Assembly: GCF_002079055.1 (NCBI RefSeq)
Contig: NC_047494.1
Span: 62,001-126,000, forward strand
Origin: Saccharomyces paradoxus
Taxonomy: Eukaryota; Ascomycota; Saccharomycetes; Saccharomycetales; Saccharomycetaceae
Reading direction: 5' to 3'
DNA length: 64,000 nucleotides
In this document: positions 10,481-21,040 of the stretch, piece by piece
Layout of the letters: each line of letters begins with the position of its first letter
Position numbering within the stretch: the stretch's first letter is position 1
Made by a program: the position numbers and the translations under genes
Notes under the pieces: generated by a model
What the model was told of the DNA's origin: nothing
The model's database searches: none
Seen by the model: only the letters and a program-made list of their open reading frames with translations

Positions 10481-11050
10481 GAATATCTTGTATACTTTCT
10501 ATTAGGTTGATTACTGAGCTTTAATTGTATTCTGTATATAATGCTTTCGAGATGACCAAAATTGAAAAAAAAACCAGACAGGAAGAAAAAGAAATTTCGC
10601 GACGCATAATATTAGCATCTCTGGCAGGGCTGTCAACTTCGTAAACTTTAACAAGTAAGAAAAAAAATTTTTAATAGGAAAGCAGTAGACTTCTACCTCT
10701 TTGAAACTAATCTTTCCGGCATTAAAATAAAGAAGTGAAATACAGTTTTCTTGAAGGAAATGTAATGAATCTTCCACGTTATTCAAATGCCCTTGTCACA
10801 AAAAAAAAAGAGAAAGAACAACATCAGCTTACAAGTATTGACAAACTTAAAAGGAGAAACAGAAATGTCATTTTATAGTAAGAAAAGCAATTTTTAGGTC
10901 AGTAAAAAACTGCCGCTTTCTTGGATTGTATTTTTCTTGACAATTGCAATGTTTTTGTGGACCTGTAATTTTAAAGATGACGGACACAAGTGGTTCTTGA
11001 TAATAATAAGAAAAAAAAACTGTACGTTCTACATAGTATGGTAAGAGCTG
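10481..11050. other. Divergent promoter region OTU2 / YHL012W
   Basis: 570 bp between divergent genes. It contains short poly(dA:dT) tracts (for example around 10560, 10800 and 11011), usual in yeast promoters. I see no RNA gene, repeat or convincing regulator site; the short minus-strand frame at 10511-10786 has no recognisable protein features. Confidence 0.5.
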
Positions 11051-12532
11051 ATGACGGTATTCTCAGGAATAAATAAAATAGAGTTTGAAGGTACTTTCGA
11101 GGGTATTGGGAAGGATGTCGTTATGTCAAAAATGATAAGGGCGTTGCAGAAGCATTTCCCTTCGATACGTGATAAGAATTATGAGTTGAGCCTATTTTTA
11201 CACATTTTCCAGAGATATGTCTTAGAAAATACTTCAATTACTCACGATTTAGACCGTGATGAAATCAAACTACCCAACATGGATGAAGTAGTTGAATTCG
11301 AAGATATTAAAAGCGACGATCCATTGGATGGTAAACTATTATCAAAATTAGCCATCTTAAAATTAAGCGGAAAGACTAATATAATAATTGGTAAGGAAAG
11401 TCCCTTATTTGAGGTAAAAAATGGGATGTGTTCTTTGGACATAACAGTACAACAAACGCAAAATTTGAATGCAGAACATAATTCCGACGTTCCTCTCATA
11501 TTCATGACTTCTTTTGAAACTGAATCTCAAATTTCGAATTTCCTCGAAGAGCGTTATTCTTCTAGCAAAGTTAGATGGAAAACCGTAGTTCAATCAAGCT
11601 TCCCATCAATTGATAAAGGTCGATTACTACCAATCGACTTACAAACCAATCCTCATAAAGAAGATTTCTGGTATCCTTGTGGAACTGGTAATCTAGCTGA
11701 CACCTTATATTTTTCAGGAGAATTGGATGAGTTACTTGCTCAAGGCAAAGAGATTTTATTTGTTTCAAATATTGATAATTTAGGGGCTACTGTAGATTTG
11801 AACATTTTAGATTTTATGATAAATAAAAAAATTGAGTACCTTGTTGAGGTGGTTGAAAGGACTGCAAATGATTCGAATACTGAGGTGTTGGCAACCTATA
11901 AAGGTAAACTGCGATCGGTGTATTATAGCTGTTTGCCCAATGAAAATGCAAGCAAGTGTAGATTTGTGAATACTAATAACATTTGGATCGACTTGAGAAA
12001 GCTAAAGGGCCTAATAGAGTCTAATAGTTTAAATTTGCCGATTCGTTCCAGTGAAACCAAAATAACACACGATCATGAAGAGAAAGAGTGTCTACATTTT
12101 AAGACACAGTTAGTGGATTGTATTGCATTCTTTCCGAACAGTCGAGTTATAAAAGTAACAAGAAACAGATTTTTGCCCCTAAAAACATGTAGGGACTTGT
12201 TTTTGTTGAAATCAACTCTATATGATCTCGACGCAAATGGAACATTTAATCTCTACCCTCTGAAGTTTGGACTACTACCGTCAATCGACTTGGGCGATGA
12301 GTTCGCAACCTATGAAACCTTTAACATAGGAATACCAGATATTCCTAATATTTTGGAACTAGATCATTTGACTGTAATGGGAAATGTGTTTTTTGGTCGT
12401 AAAATAACTCTAAGAGGGACCGTAATTATGATCTGTGATAAAGACGATGTAATTACTGTTCCTGATGGTTCTATTTTAGAAAACGTAACGATTTGGAATA
12501 AATCCCAGCTGGAGGATATGAACGAATATTAA
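11051..12532 (+). CDS. YHL012W: UGP1-like protein with eroded catalytic motifs (YHL012W)
   Basis: A 493-residue protein homologous along its length to UDP-glucose pyrophosphorylase (Ugp1). Conserved landmarks include GKEILFVSN followed by DNLGATVDLNIL (~235-255), NTNNIWIDL (~315), NRFLPLKTC and LDHLTVMGNVFFG with the C-terminal left-handed beta-helix segment ITLRGTVIMICD. The nucleotide-binding loop, NGGLGTSMG in Ugp1, reads SGKTNIIIG near residue 105. The PPGHGD motif reads PCGTGN near 210, and SNGDN reads SNIDN. The protein therefore probably lacks pyrophosphorylase activity. Its role is unknown in S. cerevisiae too. The frame is intact and long, so it is maintained rather than a pseudogene. 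Confidence 0.9.
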   Translation: MTVFSGINKIEFEGTFEGIGKDVVMSKMIRALQKHFPSIRDKNYELSLFLHIFQRYVLENTSITHDLDRDEIKLPNMDEVVEFEDIKSDDPLDGKLLSKLAILKLSGKTNIIIGKESPLFEVKNGMCSLDITVQQTQNLNAEHNSDVPLIFMTSFETESQISNFLEERYSSSKVRWKTVVQSSFPSIDKGRLLPIDLQTNPHKEDFWYPCGTGNLADTLYFSGELDELLAQGKEILFVSNIDNLGATVDLNILDFMINKKIEYLVEVVERTANDSNTEVLATYKGKLRSVYYSCLPNENASKCRFVNTNNIWIDLRKLKGLIESNSLNLPIRSSETKITHDHEEKECLHFKTQLVDCIAFFPNSRVIKVTRNRFLPLKTCRDLFLLKSTLYDLDANGTFNLYPLKFGLLPSIDLGDEFATYETFNIGIPDIPNILELDHLTVMGNVFFGRKITLRGTVIMICDKDDVITVPDGSILENVTIWNKSQLEDMNEY

Positions 12533-12758
12533 ACAAGGGAACTTTCAGAATTAATGCATAAAGTTTTCTTCTACTCCCACTACGTGAGAGGGATCACGTA
12601 TCCTTATAGAAAAATACTGGGGCACATTGCAATAGTGGTGCCACATTGCAATTTGTGGGAAGAAAAATATACACATCATATACGTAGGTATTTATGAAGT
12701 TCTGAGAATCACTCATCATTTTTGTAGTATCTTTTCTCCCCATTTCTTCTTCAATCAG

Positions 12759-13721
12759 TTATAGGGGATAATTCTTAAATAAATAAGAAATACTTTCACC
12801 ATTATGCAAACGACGAATACTTTCAGCCAGCACACTGCTGATGTCAATGACGGCCAGTTTTGGACACTTTTTGATTTTTTCTTCAAATGGGACAGTATTT
12901 GTGCAAACAACTCTATCCAGTTTAGAATTATTGATATTTTCAATAGCCTTACCTGATAAAACACCGTGCGTAACAATAGCAATAACAGATTTGGCCCTAT
13001 TATCTAAAAGAATTTCAGCAGCCTTAGCTAAAGTACCACAGGTATCGGCCATATCATCAACAATGATACAAATCTTGTCAGTAACATCACCAACAAGAAC
13101 CATGCGGGAAACCTCATTTGCACGAGCTCTCTCCTTATGGATCAATGCAAAATTTAGATCCAGACGATCAGCCAAAGTGGCAGCACGTTTTGCCCCACCA
13201 GCATCCGGCGAAATTATTATTGAATCCATATAGTTGACATTCTCTTTGATATATCTAACTACGCTTGGTTCTGCATATAGATTATCTACCGGAACGTCGA
13301 AGAACCCTTGGATTTGAGAGGCGTGCAAATCCATAGTAATCACATGATCACAGCCGGCTGTTGTTAGCATGTCTGCCATCAATTTAGCAGTAATAGGAGC
13401 ACGAGACTTATCCTTTCTATCTTGCCTTGCATAAGGGAAATTTGGAATAATGGCAGTGATTCTTCTTGCGGATGCAGTCTTCGAAGCGTTGATCATAATC
13501 AGTAGCTCTAGAACACGATCATTCACGACACCAGAACCAATTTGCGTAATGATAAAGATATCTTGGTCCCTAACAGATTCTCCAATAGAAAAGGAAACTT
13601 CGCCGGTTGGATCTCTCTTTAGTTTACTGCTAGTTAATTGTAAACCTAATCTTTTAGCAACAAGCTCAGCCAAACCACGGTGAACGTCCGGTGCTAATAA
13701 CTTGATGGAGTTTGTTGGCAT
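12759..13721 (-). CDS. PRS3: Prs3, ribose-phosphate pyrophosphokinase (PRPP synthetase) subunit
   Basis: A 320-residue subunit of 5-phosphoribosyl-1-pyrophosphate synthetase, which transfers pyrophosphate from ATP to ribose 5-phosphate; PRPP feeds purine, pyrimidine, His, Trp and NAD synthesis. Visible motifs: [14 protein letters not shown] (flexible catalytic loop, ~90-105), [13 protein letters not shown] (divalent metal/ATP region, ~130), and the PRPP-binding loop [12 protein letters not shown] (~220). Prs3 forms a heteromer with Prs1 in S. cerevisiae. It has no N-terminal presequence. It converges on YHL012W with about 226 bp between stops. Confidence 0.96.
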   Translation of the reverse strand: MPTNSIKLLAPDVHRGLAELVAKRLGLQLTSSKLKRDPTGEVSFSIGESVRDQDIFIITQIGSGVVNDRVLELLIMINASKTASARRITAIIPNFPYARQDRKDKSRAPITAKLMADMLTTAGCDHVITMDLHASQIQGFFDVPVDNLYAEPSVVRYIKENVNYMDSIIISPDAGGAKRAATLADRLDLNFALIHKERARANEVSRMVLVGDVTDKICIIVDDMADTCGTLAKAAEILLDNRAKSVIAIVTHGVLSGKAIENINNSKLDRVVCTNTVPFEEKIKKCPKLAVIDISSVLAESIRRLHNGESISYLFKNYPL

Positions 13722-14063
13722 TTTGTTATCCTAAGTGAATATATGAAGCTCAGTTCGAATGGGTAGGTTCGTTTTATCCTGCGCTGGCAAGGTACGTAGA
13801 AAAAAGAGTATGAATCTTTCTTAGATATATTCAAGAAAAACAAGTAAATAGTAACAAAAGAGAGTACTTAATGCATAAACAGATACCAGTTTAGCGAATA
13901 ACACTGTTCGCAATCATAACTTTATAAAACTCATCCTATTACTATTCGACTGGAAAATTTTCGCAGGCAAAAAAAAAAAAAGAAAAGAAAATCGATGAGC
14001 CTATCGTATACAGAGATATAATAAACTCGAAATGCAAGACTAATGTGGCAGTGATATAAACAA
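13722..14063. other. PRS3 5' / ETP1 3' intergenic region
   Basis: 342 bp holding the PRS3 promoter and the ETP1 terminator (both genes are on the minus strand). A 12-base A run at about 13969-13981 is the main visible feature. No gene or RNA is seen. Confidence 0.5.
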
Positions 14064-15821
14064 TTATTTCCCTGGTTTTTTATTCTTGTTTCGTTTCTTC
14101 TTGCTTTTAGATGCCTGGGCTGCTTTCTGGGGCTGCTGTACCAAGATAGTACCTTCTTTTACACTCTCGTCAGCGTCTTTAAATTTTTCTTGAGAATCTA
14201 GGTAAAACATTAGGTCCTTGACTTGCTCTTCCAAATCTTGTTTAGATTCTACCAGTTTTTTGTTTTCCTGCTCTAATTGCTCTTGCTTTTTTGATGAGTG
14301 ATCTAGGTTCGCTTGCAGGCCTTCGATTACCAGCCTATCTTCTTCAAGTTTAGTTTTCTGGGACATTTCCTTCTTCTGCCACTCCTTCTGAGTGACTTGA
14401 AATTGGAGTTTTAAATCCTCCATAGACTTCTTCAGGCTTTCTACTTTCAACAGATCAGACGCACTTTGATTCTTCTCTTGTAATTTCAGTTCATAATATT
14501 CTCTTTGAGACTCTAACTGAGATATTAGTACTTGCACATATTCTAAATGATATTCCCTATGCCTTAAGAAATTTGCCGCCAGCTCTCCATCTTTTTTATT
14601 AGAGCTGGATCCTTCACCACCACCTTTATTCCTGTTACCGTTAACGACATTTTGTAGTTCATCAGAATTACCAGTACCACTGTTATTATCATCACCGGAA
14701 CCGCCGACCTCTACTAACTTTCCATCAACTTCATTTTGCACTAGTCGATGGACGTAATTATCTCCCGCATAATCCCACACCCTTTGTGTTCGTATATCCA
14801 TTGCAAAACAATGTAAAGTTTCTTCATAATGTTTGATTGCATGCTTGGAATTGTAACGGCCGCATCCAACATTACCGCAGATCAAGCAGATCCACAAATT
14901 ATCAGTGGAGCCGCATGTTGCACAACGTGCAGAATCACCTGCCTGCTTCAGTAATGATTCCCTGCTTAGCCGCAGACTTGAATGTCTACACACCGGACAT
15001 CTTGAGTTCTTCCACTTGTTTAGGCATTGGCAATGAAAAGTGTGCTGGCATGGGATTGTTACTAAGCCAGTTGTTTCTGAATCCATTCTTTCGAGGCAAA
15101 CGGGGCATGTGGGTAGTTCGACTTTTACTGGTGCCTTTTTTTTTTTAACAGTAAATGGATCAGTAAGCAGATAAGGGAAGTCCTCGTTAGCAGTAGGTCT
15201 TTGGAAAAGCTTTTTTTGAAATACTATTTCCTTTATAGAGATCACATGGCATGTTTCTGGATCCATCCTACTAAAACTTTTGCCATTGAACTCTTCCTTG
15301 AAATTCTTCGCATCAAGGGCATTCCTGAATTTAATAAGGACTGTAAAGTTAAAACCCATTCCCTTCTGCTGGTTTCGTAGTATACGAAAGTTGGAAACTT
15401 GTTTATTAACAATATCATCACCAATATAAAAATGCAATAAATCATGAACGGTAAAATAAGTTGGAACGAACAGGATACATATCATAGTATCATCTCCAGG
15501 GATGGTCAGAATGTCTTTCTCATTGAGAGGATTATCGGCATTGTTCAATTTGAATAACTTTATTATCCCATGGCCCAAGTATTGTGAAGTAATCAAATCA
15601 TTTTCCTCTTCTTTTGATGTTTGATTTGTGAAATCGGTTATCATGTCTATTTCCCAGTCACAGACTCTCCAATCCTGCCAGTCTTTATTACTTTTAGTGC
15701 TTTCTTCCCAAATACTTTCTGATTTAGACTTTTTTGGAATACTCTTGAAAATTTGATAAGCGGATTCAACCAGATTTTGACTTTCAAATTCTAAAACAAT
15801 GTTATACTCAAATTGATCCAT
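14064..15821 (-). CDS. ETP1: Etp1, BRAP2-like RING / UBP zinc-finger protein of ethanol tolerance
   Basis: A 585-residue relative of human BRAP/IMP. An N-terminal RRM-like BRAP2 domain is followed by a C3H2C3-type RING ([26 protein letters not shown]; ~235-280). A UBP-type zinc finger follows ([29 protein letters not shown]; ~300-360), and a long coiled coil runs from ~425 to 550 before a basic tail ([12 protein letters not shown]). In S. cerevisiae it is needed for growth on and turnover responses to ethanol. The open frame extends five codons upstream to a TTG; I chose the first ATG ([12 protein letters not shown]), which gives the S. cerevisiae length. It is inferred to be a ubiquitin ligase or adaptor. 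Confidence 0.93.
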   Translation of the reverse strand: MDQFEYNIVLEFESQNLVESAYQIFKSIPKKSKSESIWEESTKSNKDWQDWRVCDWEIDMITDFTNQTSKEEENDLITSQYLGHGIIKLFKLNNADNPLNEKDILTIPGDDTMICILFVPTYFTVHDLLHFYIGDDIVNKQVSNFRILRNQQKGMGFNFTVLIKFRNALDAKNFKEEFNGKSFSRMDPETCHVISIKEIVFQKKLFQRPTANEDFPYLLTDPFTVKKKKAPVKVELPTCPVCLERMDSETTGLVTIPCQHTFHCQCLNKWKNSRCPVCRHSSLRLSRESLLKQAGDSARCATCGSTDNLWICLICGNVGCGRYNSKHAIKHYEETLHCFAMDIRTQRVWDYAGDNYVHRLVQNEVDGKLVEVGGSGDDNNSGTGNSDELQNVVNGNRNKGGGEGSSSNKKDGELAANFLRHREYHLEYVQVLISQLESQREYYELKLQEKNQSASDLLKVESLKKSMEDLKLQFQVTQKEWQKKEMSQKTKLEEDRLVIEGLQANLDHSSKKQEQLEQENKKLVESKQDLEEQVKDLMFYLDSQEKFKDADESVKEGTILVQQPQKAAQASKSKKKRNKNKKPGK

Positions 15822-16167
15822 AGATGTGAGCGCCAACCAAAATGTGATATATCTAATGCTAGTATTCCCTTATTGTGTGTATATGTGTTGCCTTTGAGGT
15901 CTCACTTAATCTGCGGGTGGGATCTCATTTTCATATTTTTCATTTTATGATTAGCCGTCCCCTAAAAAAACATCGTGTAATAATATAGGTTATACATTTA
16001 TATATGTAGAAAGTATAATAGGTTGGAATGTGAAAAGACGTCATTAGTACCATTTATGTAATGAGAGTGTATATTTTAAGGATGAATAAAAAAGGAACTG
16101 GAATGACCCATAAAGGTATTGCTCCTGTTCTCATTCAGTGCTTGTAAATTATCCTTGTCCAAATCTA
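15822..16167. other. ETP1 5' / YAP3 3' intergenic region
   Basis: 346 bp, AT-rich, holding the ETP1 promoter and YAP3 terminator. No supportable gene or distinctive motif is seen. Confidence 0.45.
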
Positions 16168-17190
16168 TTATTCATTTAAAGCAGCTTCTTCCGCTAGGAA
16201 ATCAATTAGATTCCTTGGATACGCGGGTCCATGGGTATGGCAACACTCTTGTCCTTGTAATTTGCTCATAACATATGTCACATCAAAGTCCCTATCTTCC
16301 GAAAGTTTGTAAAGATACTCCCAGGTAGCGGGGACTGTTAGTACCTGTCTTCCTGCTTCGTCAGTATACTGTGTATTTTGTTTCATTATTACTTCATTAT
16401 CCTTAAGTGAATACATGCCTTTGTTATTCAGTTTGCCTTCCAGCACCATAGAAGTGAAAAATTCATCTTTGGTGGGGAAAGAATATTTGTGATCGGTATC
16501 ATCAATTAGGTCCCTTGGGAACTTTTCATTACCACTCCGTAGTAGCAGCCTATTCTCTGCATTTATTTCAGTATTTACTTTCCTTAGCTCCTCAATTTCT
16601 TTCAATAAACTTTGGCGGTTCCTCTCACTTTCTAACAGTTTATCTTGTAATTCTTTCATTCTGGCTTCTTTTCTCTCTCTGAAGGCTTTTTGGGCAGCTC
16701 GATTTTGAGCCTTTTTCTTTGCTTTAGAGTCCTCTGGGGCATCTTCGTTATGTGGAACTGAGGGAGTTCTCGAACTTGGAGAAATATCCTTCTTTTTAGA
16801 AAAACAATTTGTATCAGTATAATTATCATTGTCGTTTTTATTGTTATCTGCCATCGCAAAGGAAGAGCAGTCACCCGAGCTAGGCGTTAACTGAACTGTT
16901 TGGAAATTAGTACTCTCAGAAAGAGGTATTTCATTCTGTAACATCAGATCATCATTTGATCCGCTAAGGTCCAAAGTAGGACACTGATCGTTTAAAATTG
17001 GGAAGGGAGCGGTTTGCTCATTTAATATATCACGCTGTTGTTTTATACATTCGTTATCGTTTTGGAAAAGAGAGTTCTCGGGACAAAAGTCATCCTCTTG
17101 ACATTGAGGATTGATGAATTTTATGAACCCGTTGGTATTATTATCTACATCGGAAGGTGGCATAACTACTGCATTAACCTTATCCTTCAT
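16168..17190 (-). CDS. YAP3: Yap3, bZIP transcription factor
   Basis: A 340-residue AP-1-like factor of the fungal Yap family. The basic region is KKKAQNRAAQKAFRERKEAR (about residues 157-176), with the Yap-specific glutamine/alanine pattern. A leucine zipper follows (LQDKLLESERNRQSLLKEI, then IEELRKVNTEINAENRLLL). The N-terminal half is acidic and Asn/Ser-rich (activation region). A C-terminal Cys-containing block, GQECCHTHGPAYPRNLIDFL, is conserved among Yap proteins. About ten residues longer than S. cerevisiae Yap3, the difference being in low-complexity sequence. Targets are poorly defined. Confidence 0.94.
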   Translation of the reverse strand: MKDKVNAVVMPPSDVDNNTNGFIKFINPQCQEDDFCPENSLFQNDNECIKQQRDILNEQTAPFPILNDQCPTLDLSGSNDDLMLQNEIPLSESTNFQTVQLTPSSGDCSSFAMADNNKNDNDNYTDTNCFSKKKDISPSSRTPSVPHNEDAPEDSKAKKKAQNRAAQKAFRERKEARMKELQDKLLESERNRQSLLKEIEELRKVNTEINAENRLLLRSGNEKFPRDLIDDTDHKYSFPTKDEFFTSMVLEGKLNNKGMYSLKDNEVIMKQNTQYTDEAGRQVLTVPATWEYLYKLSEDRDFDVTYVMSKLQGQECCHTHGPAYPRNLIDFLAEEAALNE

Positions 17191-17404
17191 TAGTCAATCC
17201 TTAAGTAACGTAAGCACCTATTATTCCTCGTATTGCAATAGTAAAGTAAAAAGAAAGCTCAGAGGGCTTCCAGTAAGCTTCAAGTTAATCTTTATCTATA
17301 ATCTTAGTTGAATAATATGCCGTAGCTATACTTCCTAATATTATATTACAAAATTCACTACACACTTTTTCTGGAGGAAAAAAAATATGTAAAAAAAGAA
17401 AATT

Positions 17405-17478
17405 TGATTTCGCCCAGGATCGAACTGGGGACGTTCTGCGTGTTAAGCAGATGCCATAACCGACTAGACCACGAAACC
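17405..17478 (-). tRNA. tV(AAC)H: tRNA-Val (anticodon AAC)
   Basis: A 74-nt gene with no intron. The acceptor stem is GGTTTCG against CGAAATC with discriminator A; the anticodon stem CTGC(T)/(A)GCAG encloses a loop holding AAC; the T arm is CCCAG TTCGATC CTGGG. A T run follows the 3' end on the minus strand and serves as the Pol III stop. Upstream (higher coordinates) a Ty3 LTR begins about 16 bp from the tRNA 5' end, the expected Ty3 target position. Confidence 0.97.
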
Positions 17479-17494
17479 AAATTGTGATTGAGGG

Positions 17495-18063
17495 TATTTT
17501 ATTACGGGCTCCTAATACCGAATGTCTTGACAATCTAAAGTCGTTTAGGAGAGTAACTTGTTGTCAGACTTATTATTAACGTGATTCACAGAATGTTACT
17601 TATTGAGAATTATTTGGGTAATTAGATATTTGTTGGGATTCCATTGTTACTAAAGGCTATAATATTAGGTATATAGAATATACTAGAAGTTCTCCTCGAG
17701 GATATAGGAATCCACAAAAGGGGATCGATAGTTCTATATAGTGTTATTATTTTATCTTCTTTCTTTTTATATGTTGTCATTCATTATCCTATTACATTAT
17801 CAATCCTTGCATTTCAGCTTCCATTAGATAGGATGACTGTTTCTCAATCTTTATGCCATCCTCTTGCACCGCATATTATAATATAATATTAAATAGATGA
17901 TATTAGAATTTCATTCCAACAGGTTCATCTTAGGCAAGTAGGTTGCCTAGTATACTCAATCTTGTCCGTTTTGGAACTATTGTTTCGTACGTGTTTCATA
18001 CATGTTTTATGTCTCGGTTGGTAAATCTAGTAATGCTGAGGTATCTCATTTTGAGATACAACA
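17495..18063 (-). mobile_element. Ty3 solo LTR (sigma) interrupted by a Ty1/2 LTR
   Basis: A solo LTR of the Ty3 (gypsy-like) retrotransposon family, read on the minus strand. Its 5' end matches the sigma start TGTTGTATCTCAAAATGAGA at 18044-18063, and the other end lies near 17495, just upstream of tRNA-Val. Without the inserted element (17631-17921) it is about 278 bp, short of a full sigma of about 340 bp. It is an old, diverged fossil with no internal Ty3 genes present. The nesting shows the Ty3 insertion came first. Confidence 0.85.
17631..17921 (-). mobile_element. Ty1/Ty2-type solo LTR (delta) inside the Ty3 LTR
   Basis: A 291-bp solo LTR bounded by TGTTGGGATTCC and its terminal partner ATTCCAACA, matching the delta element of Ty1/Ty2 (copia-like) on the minus strand. 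No internal genes are present. Flanking 5-bp direct repeats are not evident. It lies about 150 bp upstream of tRNA-Val, in the normal Ty1 target window, and is by eye about 94% identical to the copy at 59664-59954. Younger than the Ty3 LTR around it. Confidence 0.92.
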
Positions 18064-18335
18064 GAAAGATACTTTGTTACGCCAAGCTATTGGCGGATAT
18101 TGGCTGATGTTTTGTCGATATGAAAAAAATTATGATTCAGTTTAGTGACACATGATGGGGCAGACTACTATTTTAAAACAAATATAATTTACGTTTACGA
18201 TGCAAAAGGTTTATAGAAATTATATAAAAGTAAATACATTAAAATGCAGACGCATAAGCCACCATTGGCTCATGCTTATAATTATATTTAACGATTTTTT
18301 TTTCGTTGATATCGTGAGCATCTTAACTATCCCGG

Positions 18336-20234
18336 TCATAACTGGGGGGTTGTATGACGATTATAAGAGTGCTTGGGCTTAGTGAATTTCTGTCGCCTTG
18401 GAGAACTGTCCAGGTCCTCCCTGTTCAGATTAACAATTCCGGCTACATTGTTTGCTGCAACTCTGGCCTTGCGGTTTATGCCAGCAGCAGCCATTTTTTT
18501 GAGCAAGTCATCTGGACATTCTGCATCTTTGCTTGCATGAAATTCTCTCGACACTTCCCTAAATAGACTACCCAATGTGGTACTGTTTGCTCTACGTAAT
18601 GAATGAACATCGTCTGTGTATGCTGGAGACGAGGCCGGAGTGTTGTGAGGAAAAGTATCCTGTGTCGTCCTAGGCAATACCGGAGGCGTCACTTCTCTGG
18701 AAGACACATTTTCAGCAAGATGGGTAATTATTTTTTCTAGCCTGGTACCTGGTTTATTTTCCAGGATATTGTAACCACCATTTTTTTCGTACTCCTTTTG
18801 CTCGCGATCTTCTTCAGTTTTCACTAGCCTTAACAGGTTATCATCCTCCTTTTTTTTATTCTTCAAATATGTGGAGTTATGTGTTTCGGCTCTCCTTAGA
18901 AAAAGTTCATTTTCCTTAGGGTCGTAAGTTGCATCTTCAATGGTTTTTTCTCTTTCTAGCGGTTCCCCCATTCCCCTTACAGGAAAGACACCAGGCGGTG
19001 ATCTCAAACTGTGGCGCTTGTTAATACGATGTCTGTTAATGGATTTGGTCGAGTGATTGTGAGGCAACTTTAAGTGTGAAGATCTTGTCGTAGAGTTACT
19101 TTTAGGTATGAATGGTACGGGCTCTCCCAAGTCCGATTCCATTGTAGCATTGTCGGAAGTTATGGCTGATGAAGGTAGGGATAGTAGCGAATTTAGACTT
19201 CTCCCGGTCAAATAACTCGAGCTATCGTGGATTGTATTATAAATGCTTGCAGAATCCTTTTCAGTCAGGTCTTCAAGATCTCCACCGGTTTCAGTTGCAT
19301 CATCGTCACTAGCTTCATCTTCTGTATCTTCCTCACACTCACGTTTTGGTATTCTGACGACCCTTGAATCCATGTTCAGTTCCGGTTGTTCATCTCTTGC
19401 TTCGTATTCTGGTAAAGATAATCTCTTCCTATCGCGTTCCACAACTATCAAATGTAAGTAGAAGGGAACAACTGCACTAAAAAAGAGTCCTCCAATGATA
19501 TTACCCAAAGAAGCAGGAATCAGTAGTTTCCAAATATATTTACCCACCGAAACATTGGCACCATTGAGCATGGCAATGAAGGATGCAGACATATCCGCAA
19601 CTACATGCGTAAATCCGATTCCTACAAAAGTTATGATGGGGAATGACATTATGATGAATTTGACATGAATGGGCTTTGCCATTAGTTGTAAGTAAATTGC
19701 CAAACAGACAAAAAAATTACCTGCTATTCCCTTTAGAAAAGTTTGTATGAATGAATATGATGCCTTTTGTTCTATGATTTGCTTTGAGCCCTTCATCCAA
19801 AGCTCCTGAGAACCAATACCTGTAAGATGACCGAAAAGGTATGAAACGAAAAGCGAACCGGCAATATTGCCTATCCAACTAATAAACCATGAAACAATTA
19901 AATCATAAATAGTTACCGCTCTCCTCATAACCCCAACAGAGAAAAACAGAATATTAGAGTTGAAAAGGTCGGCACCCATTATTACCACATAAAAGAGACC
20001 TATGGCAAAGGTAACACCAGTTATAAGATTCACAATGCCTGGGTTTCGTGCGACCATATCAGGATCATCGGAGTGTATCGCTACCAATAAGAATGAACCA
20101 CTACTGAATAGAATACCACCAAGTATGGAATTTATTATCAAAGTATCTAATTGCAATCTTGCTTTTTTCATGGCAGTGGCTACCACCGCCAGTGCAGTTT
20201 CATGTGGCGTAAGATAGTTTGAATCGTCCACCAT
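18336..20234 (-). CDS. YHL008C: FNT-family (formate/nitrite-type) transporter with long tail (YHL008C)
   Basis: A 632-residue protein. Residues ~1-265 form a six-span FNT channel domain (formate/nitrite/ammonium-type anion channel family), with spans near 35-55, 68-90, 110-135, 165-185, 193-215 and 235-260. Residues ~270-632 are hydrophilic and low in complexity: an acidic block (REC then EEDTEDEASDDDA), Ser-rich runs and a basic end (RRQKFTKPKHSYNR). The substrate is not established in yeast. It is a few residues longer than S. cerevisiae YHL008C. Two ACGCGT motifs lie about 130-150 bp upstream (separate entry). Confidence 0.92.
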   Translation of the reverse strand: MVDDSNYLTPHETALAVVATAMKKARLQLDTLIINSILGGILFSSGSFLLVAIHSDDPDMVARNPGIVNLITGVTFAIGLFYVVIMGADLFNSNILFFSVGVMRRAVTIYDLIVSWFISWIGNIAGSLFVSYLFGHLTGIGSQELWMKGSKQIIEQKASYSFIQTFLKGIAGNFFVCLAIYLQLMAKPIHVKFIIMSFPIITFVGIGFTHVVADMSASFIAMLNGANVSVGKYIWKLLIPASLGNIIGGLFFSAVVPFYLHLIVVERDRKRLSLPEYEARDEQPELNMDSRVVRIPKRECEEDTEDEASDDDATETGGDLEDLTEKDSASIYNTIHDSSSYLTGRSLNSLLSLPSSAITSDNATMESDLGEPVPFIPKSNSTTRSSHLKLPHNHSTKSINRHRINKRHSLRSPPGVFPVRGMGEPLEREKTIEDATYDPKENELFLRRAETHNSTYLKNKKKEDDNLLRLVKTEEDREQKEYEKNGGYNILENKPGTRLEKIITHLAENVSSREVTPPVLPRTTQDTFPHNTPASSPAYTDDVHSLRRANSTTLGSLFREVSREFHASKDAECPDDLLKKMAAAGINRKARVAANNVAGIVNLNREDLDSSPRRQKFTKPKHSYNRHTTPQL

Positions 20235-20362
20235 TTCTTCTCTTCGAATGTCTTTAGTATTGCTTTTTTCTTGGTATGTTGAAATTTTTTAGCAGTCTGC
20301 TAAATACTGGATTTGATATATTTAAGGGTATTTAAGCGATGAGAATAAAGAGCACAACAAAT

Positions 20363-20383
20363 ACGCGTTTCGTAGATACGCGT
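20363..20383. promoter_or_regulatory. Paired ACGCGT (MCB-like) motifs upstream of YHL008C
   Basis: ACGCGT occurs at 20363-20368 and 20378-20383, 129-149 bp before the YHL008C start. Each matches the MluI cell-cycle box bound by Mbp1/Swi6 (MBF). Function is inferred only. The rest of the 20235-21040 gap shows no gene. Confidence 0.45.
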
Positions 20384-21040
20384 TGACTAAGAAGTAAACG
20401 TGATTTTGTTACTAGCTAGATAAAGAAATATCTTACTATTGAATTAAATCCTGTTTCCTCGTTCTCCTTTGATTCGTAGAATAATAAGGTTTGGGCAACT
20501 ATGATTAGTCTATCGGCATTTTCCCAATTAGGATATTACCGTTCCCCGATGGCACCACACGCAAGGAAGGATAGTTAGCAAGGCAGAGACGAAGCAGGTT
20601 TTAAGATTCAATACAGGAGTAACTAACTATTTTACGTTGCTAGAGCATCAGGTGATACTCACGTTATATTTGGCCTTCGTTAAGAGGTGTCTTTAATCGA
20701 TTGCCTCGCCAGATTGGTTGCCAAGGGAGACGAGATGACGATCATATTCCCAAATTTTTCTTTTTTTGTCTTCTCCCGCACTGGAAAAGCCCCGCATATT
20801 CACCAAATTACTAGGTGCAAATTGTTGAAAAGAATAATCAAGTTAGCATAGTAGATTTCGGGCATGTATAGGATTGTTACGCCAGATCACTTAGATTCTG
20901 TTAATGAAGTTGTGAATTAGAGTGGGATGTGTTATAAAATGTCCAAATATACACGATAAGATATATAAAAAGAATTTTTCTATGCCAGTCACAACTGTGT
21001 ATATACTTTTTCGATAATAAGATGTATCCTGTTTGCTACG

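Noticed and set aside
10511-10786. 91-codon minus-strand frame between OTU2 and YHL012W
   Set aside because: Aromatic/hydrophobic mix typical of translated AT-rich promoter DNA; no homology recognised.
15822-15836. Five-codon upstream extension of ETP1
   Set aside because: It begins at TTG; the ATG at 15821 gives the known protein length.
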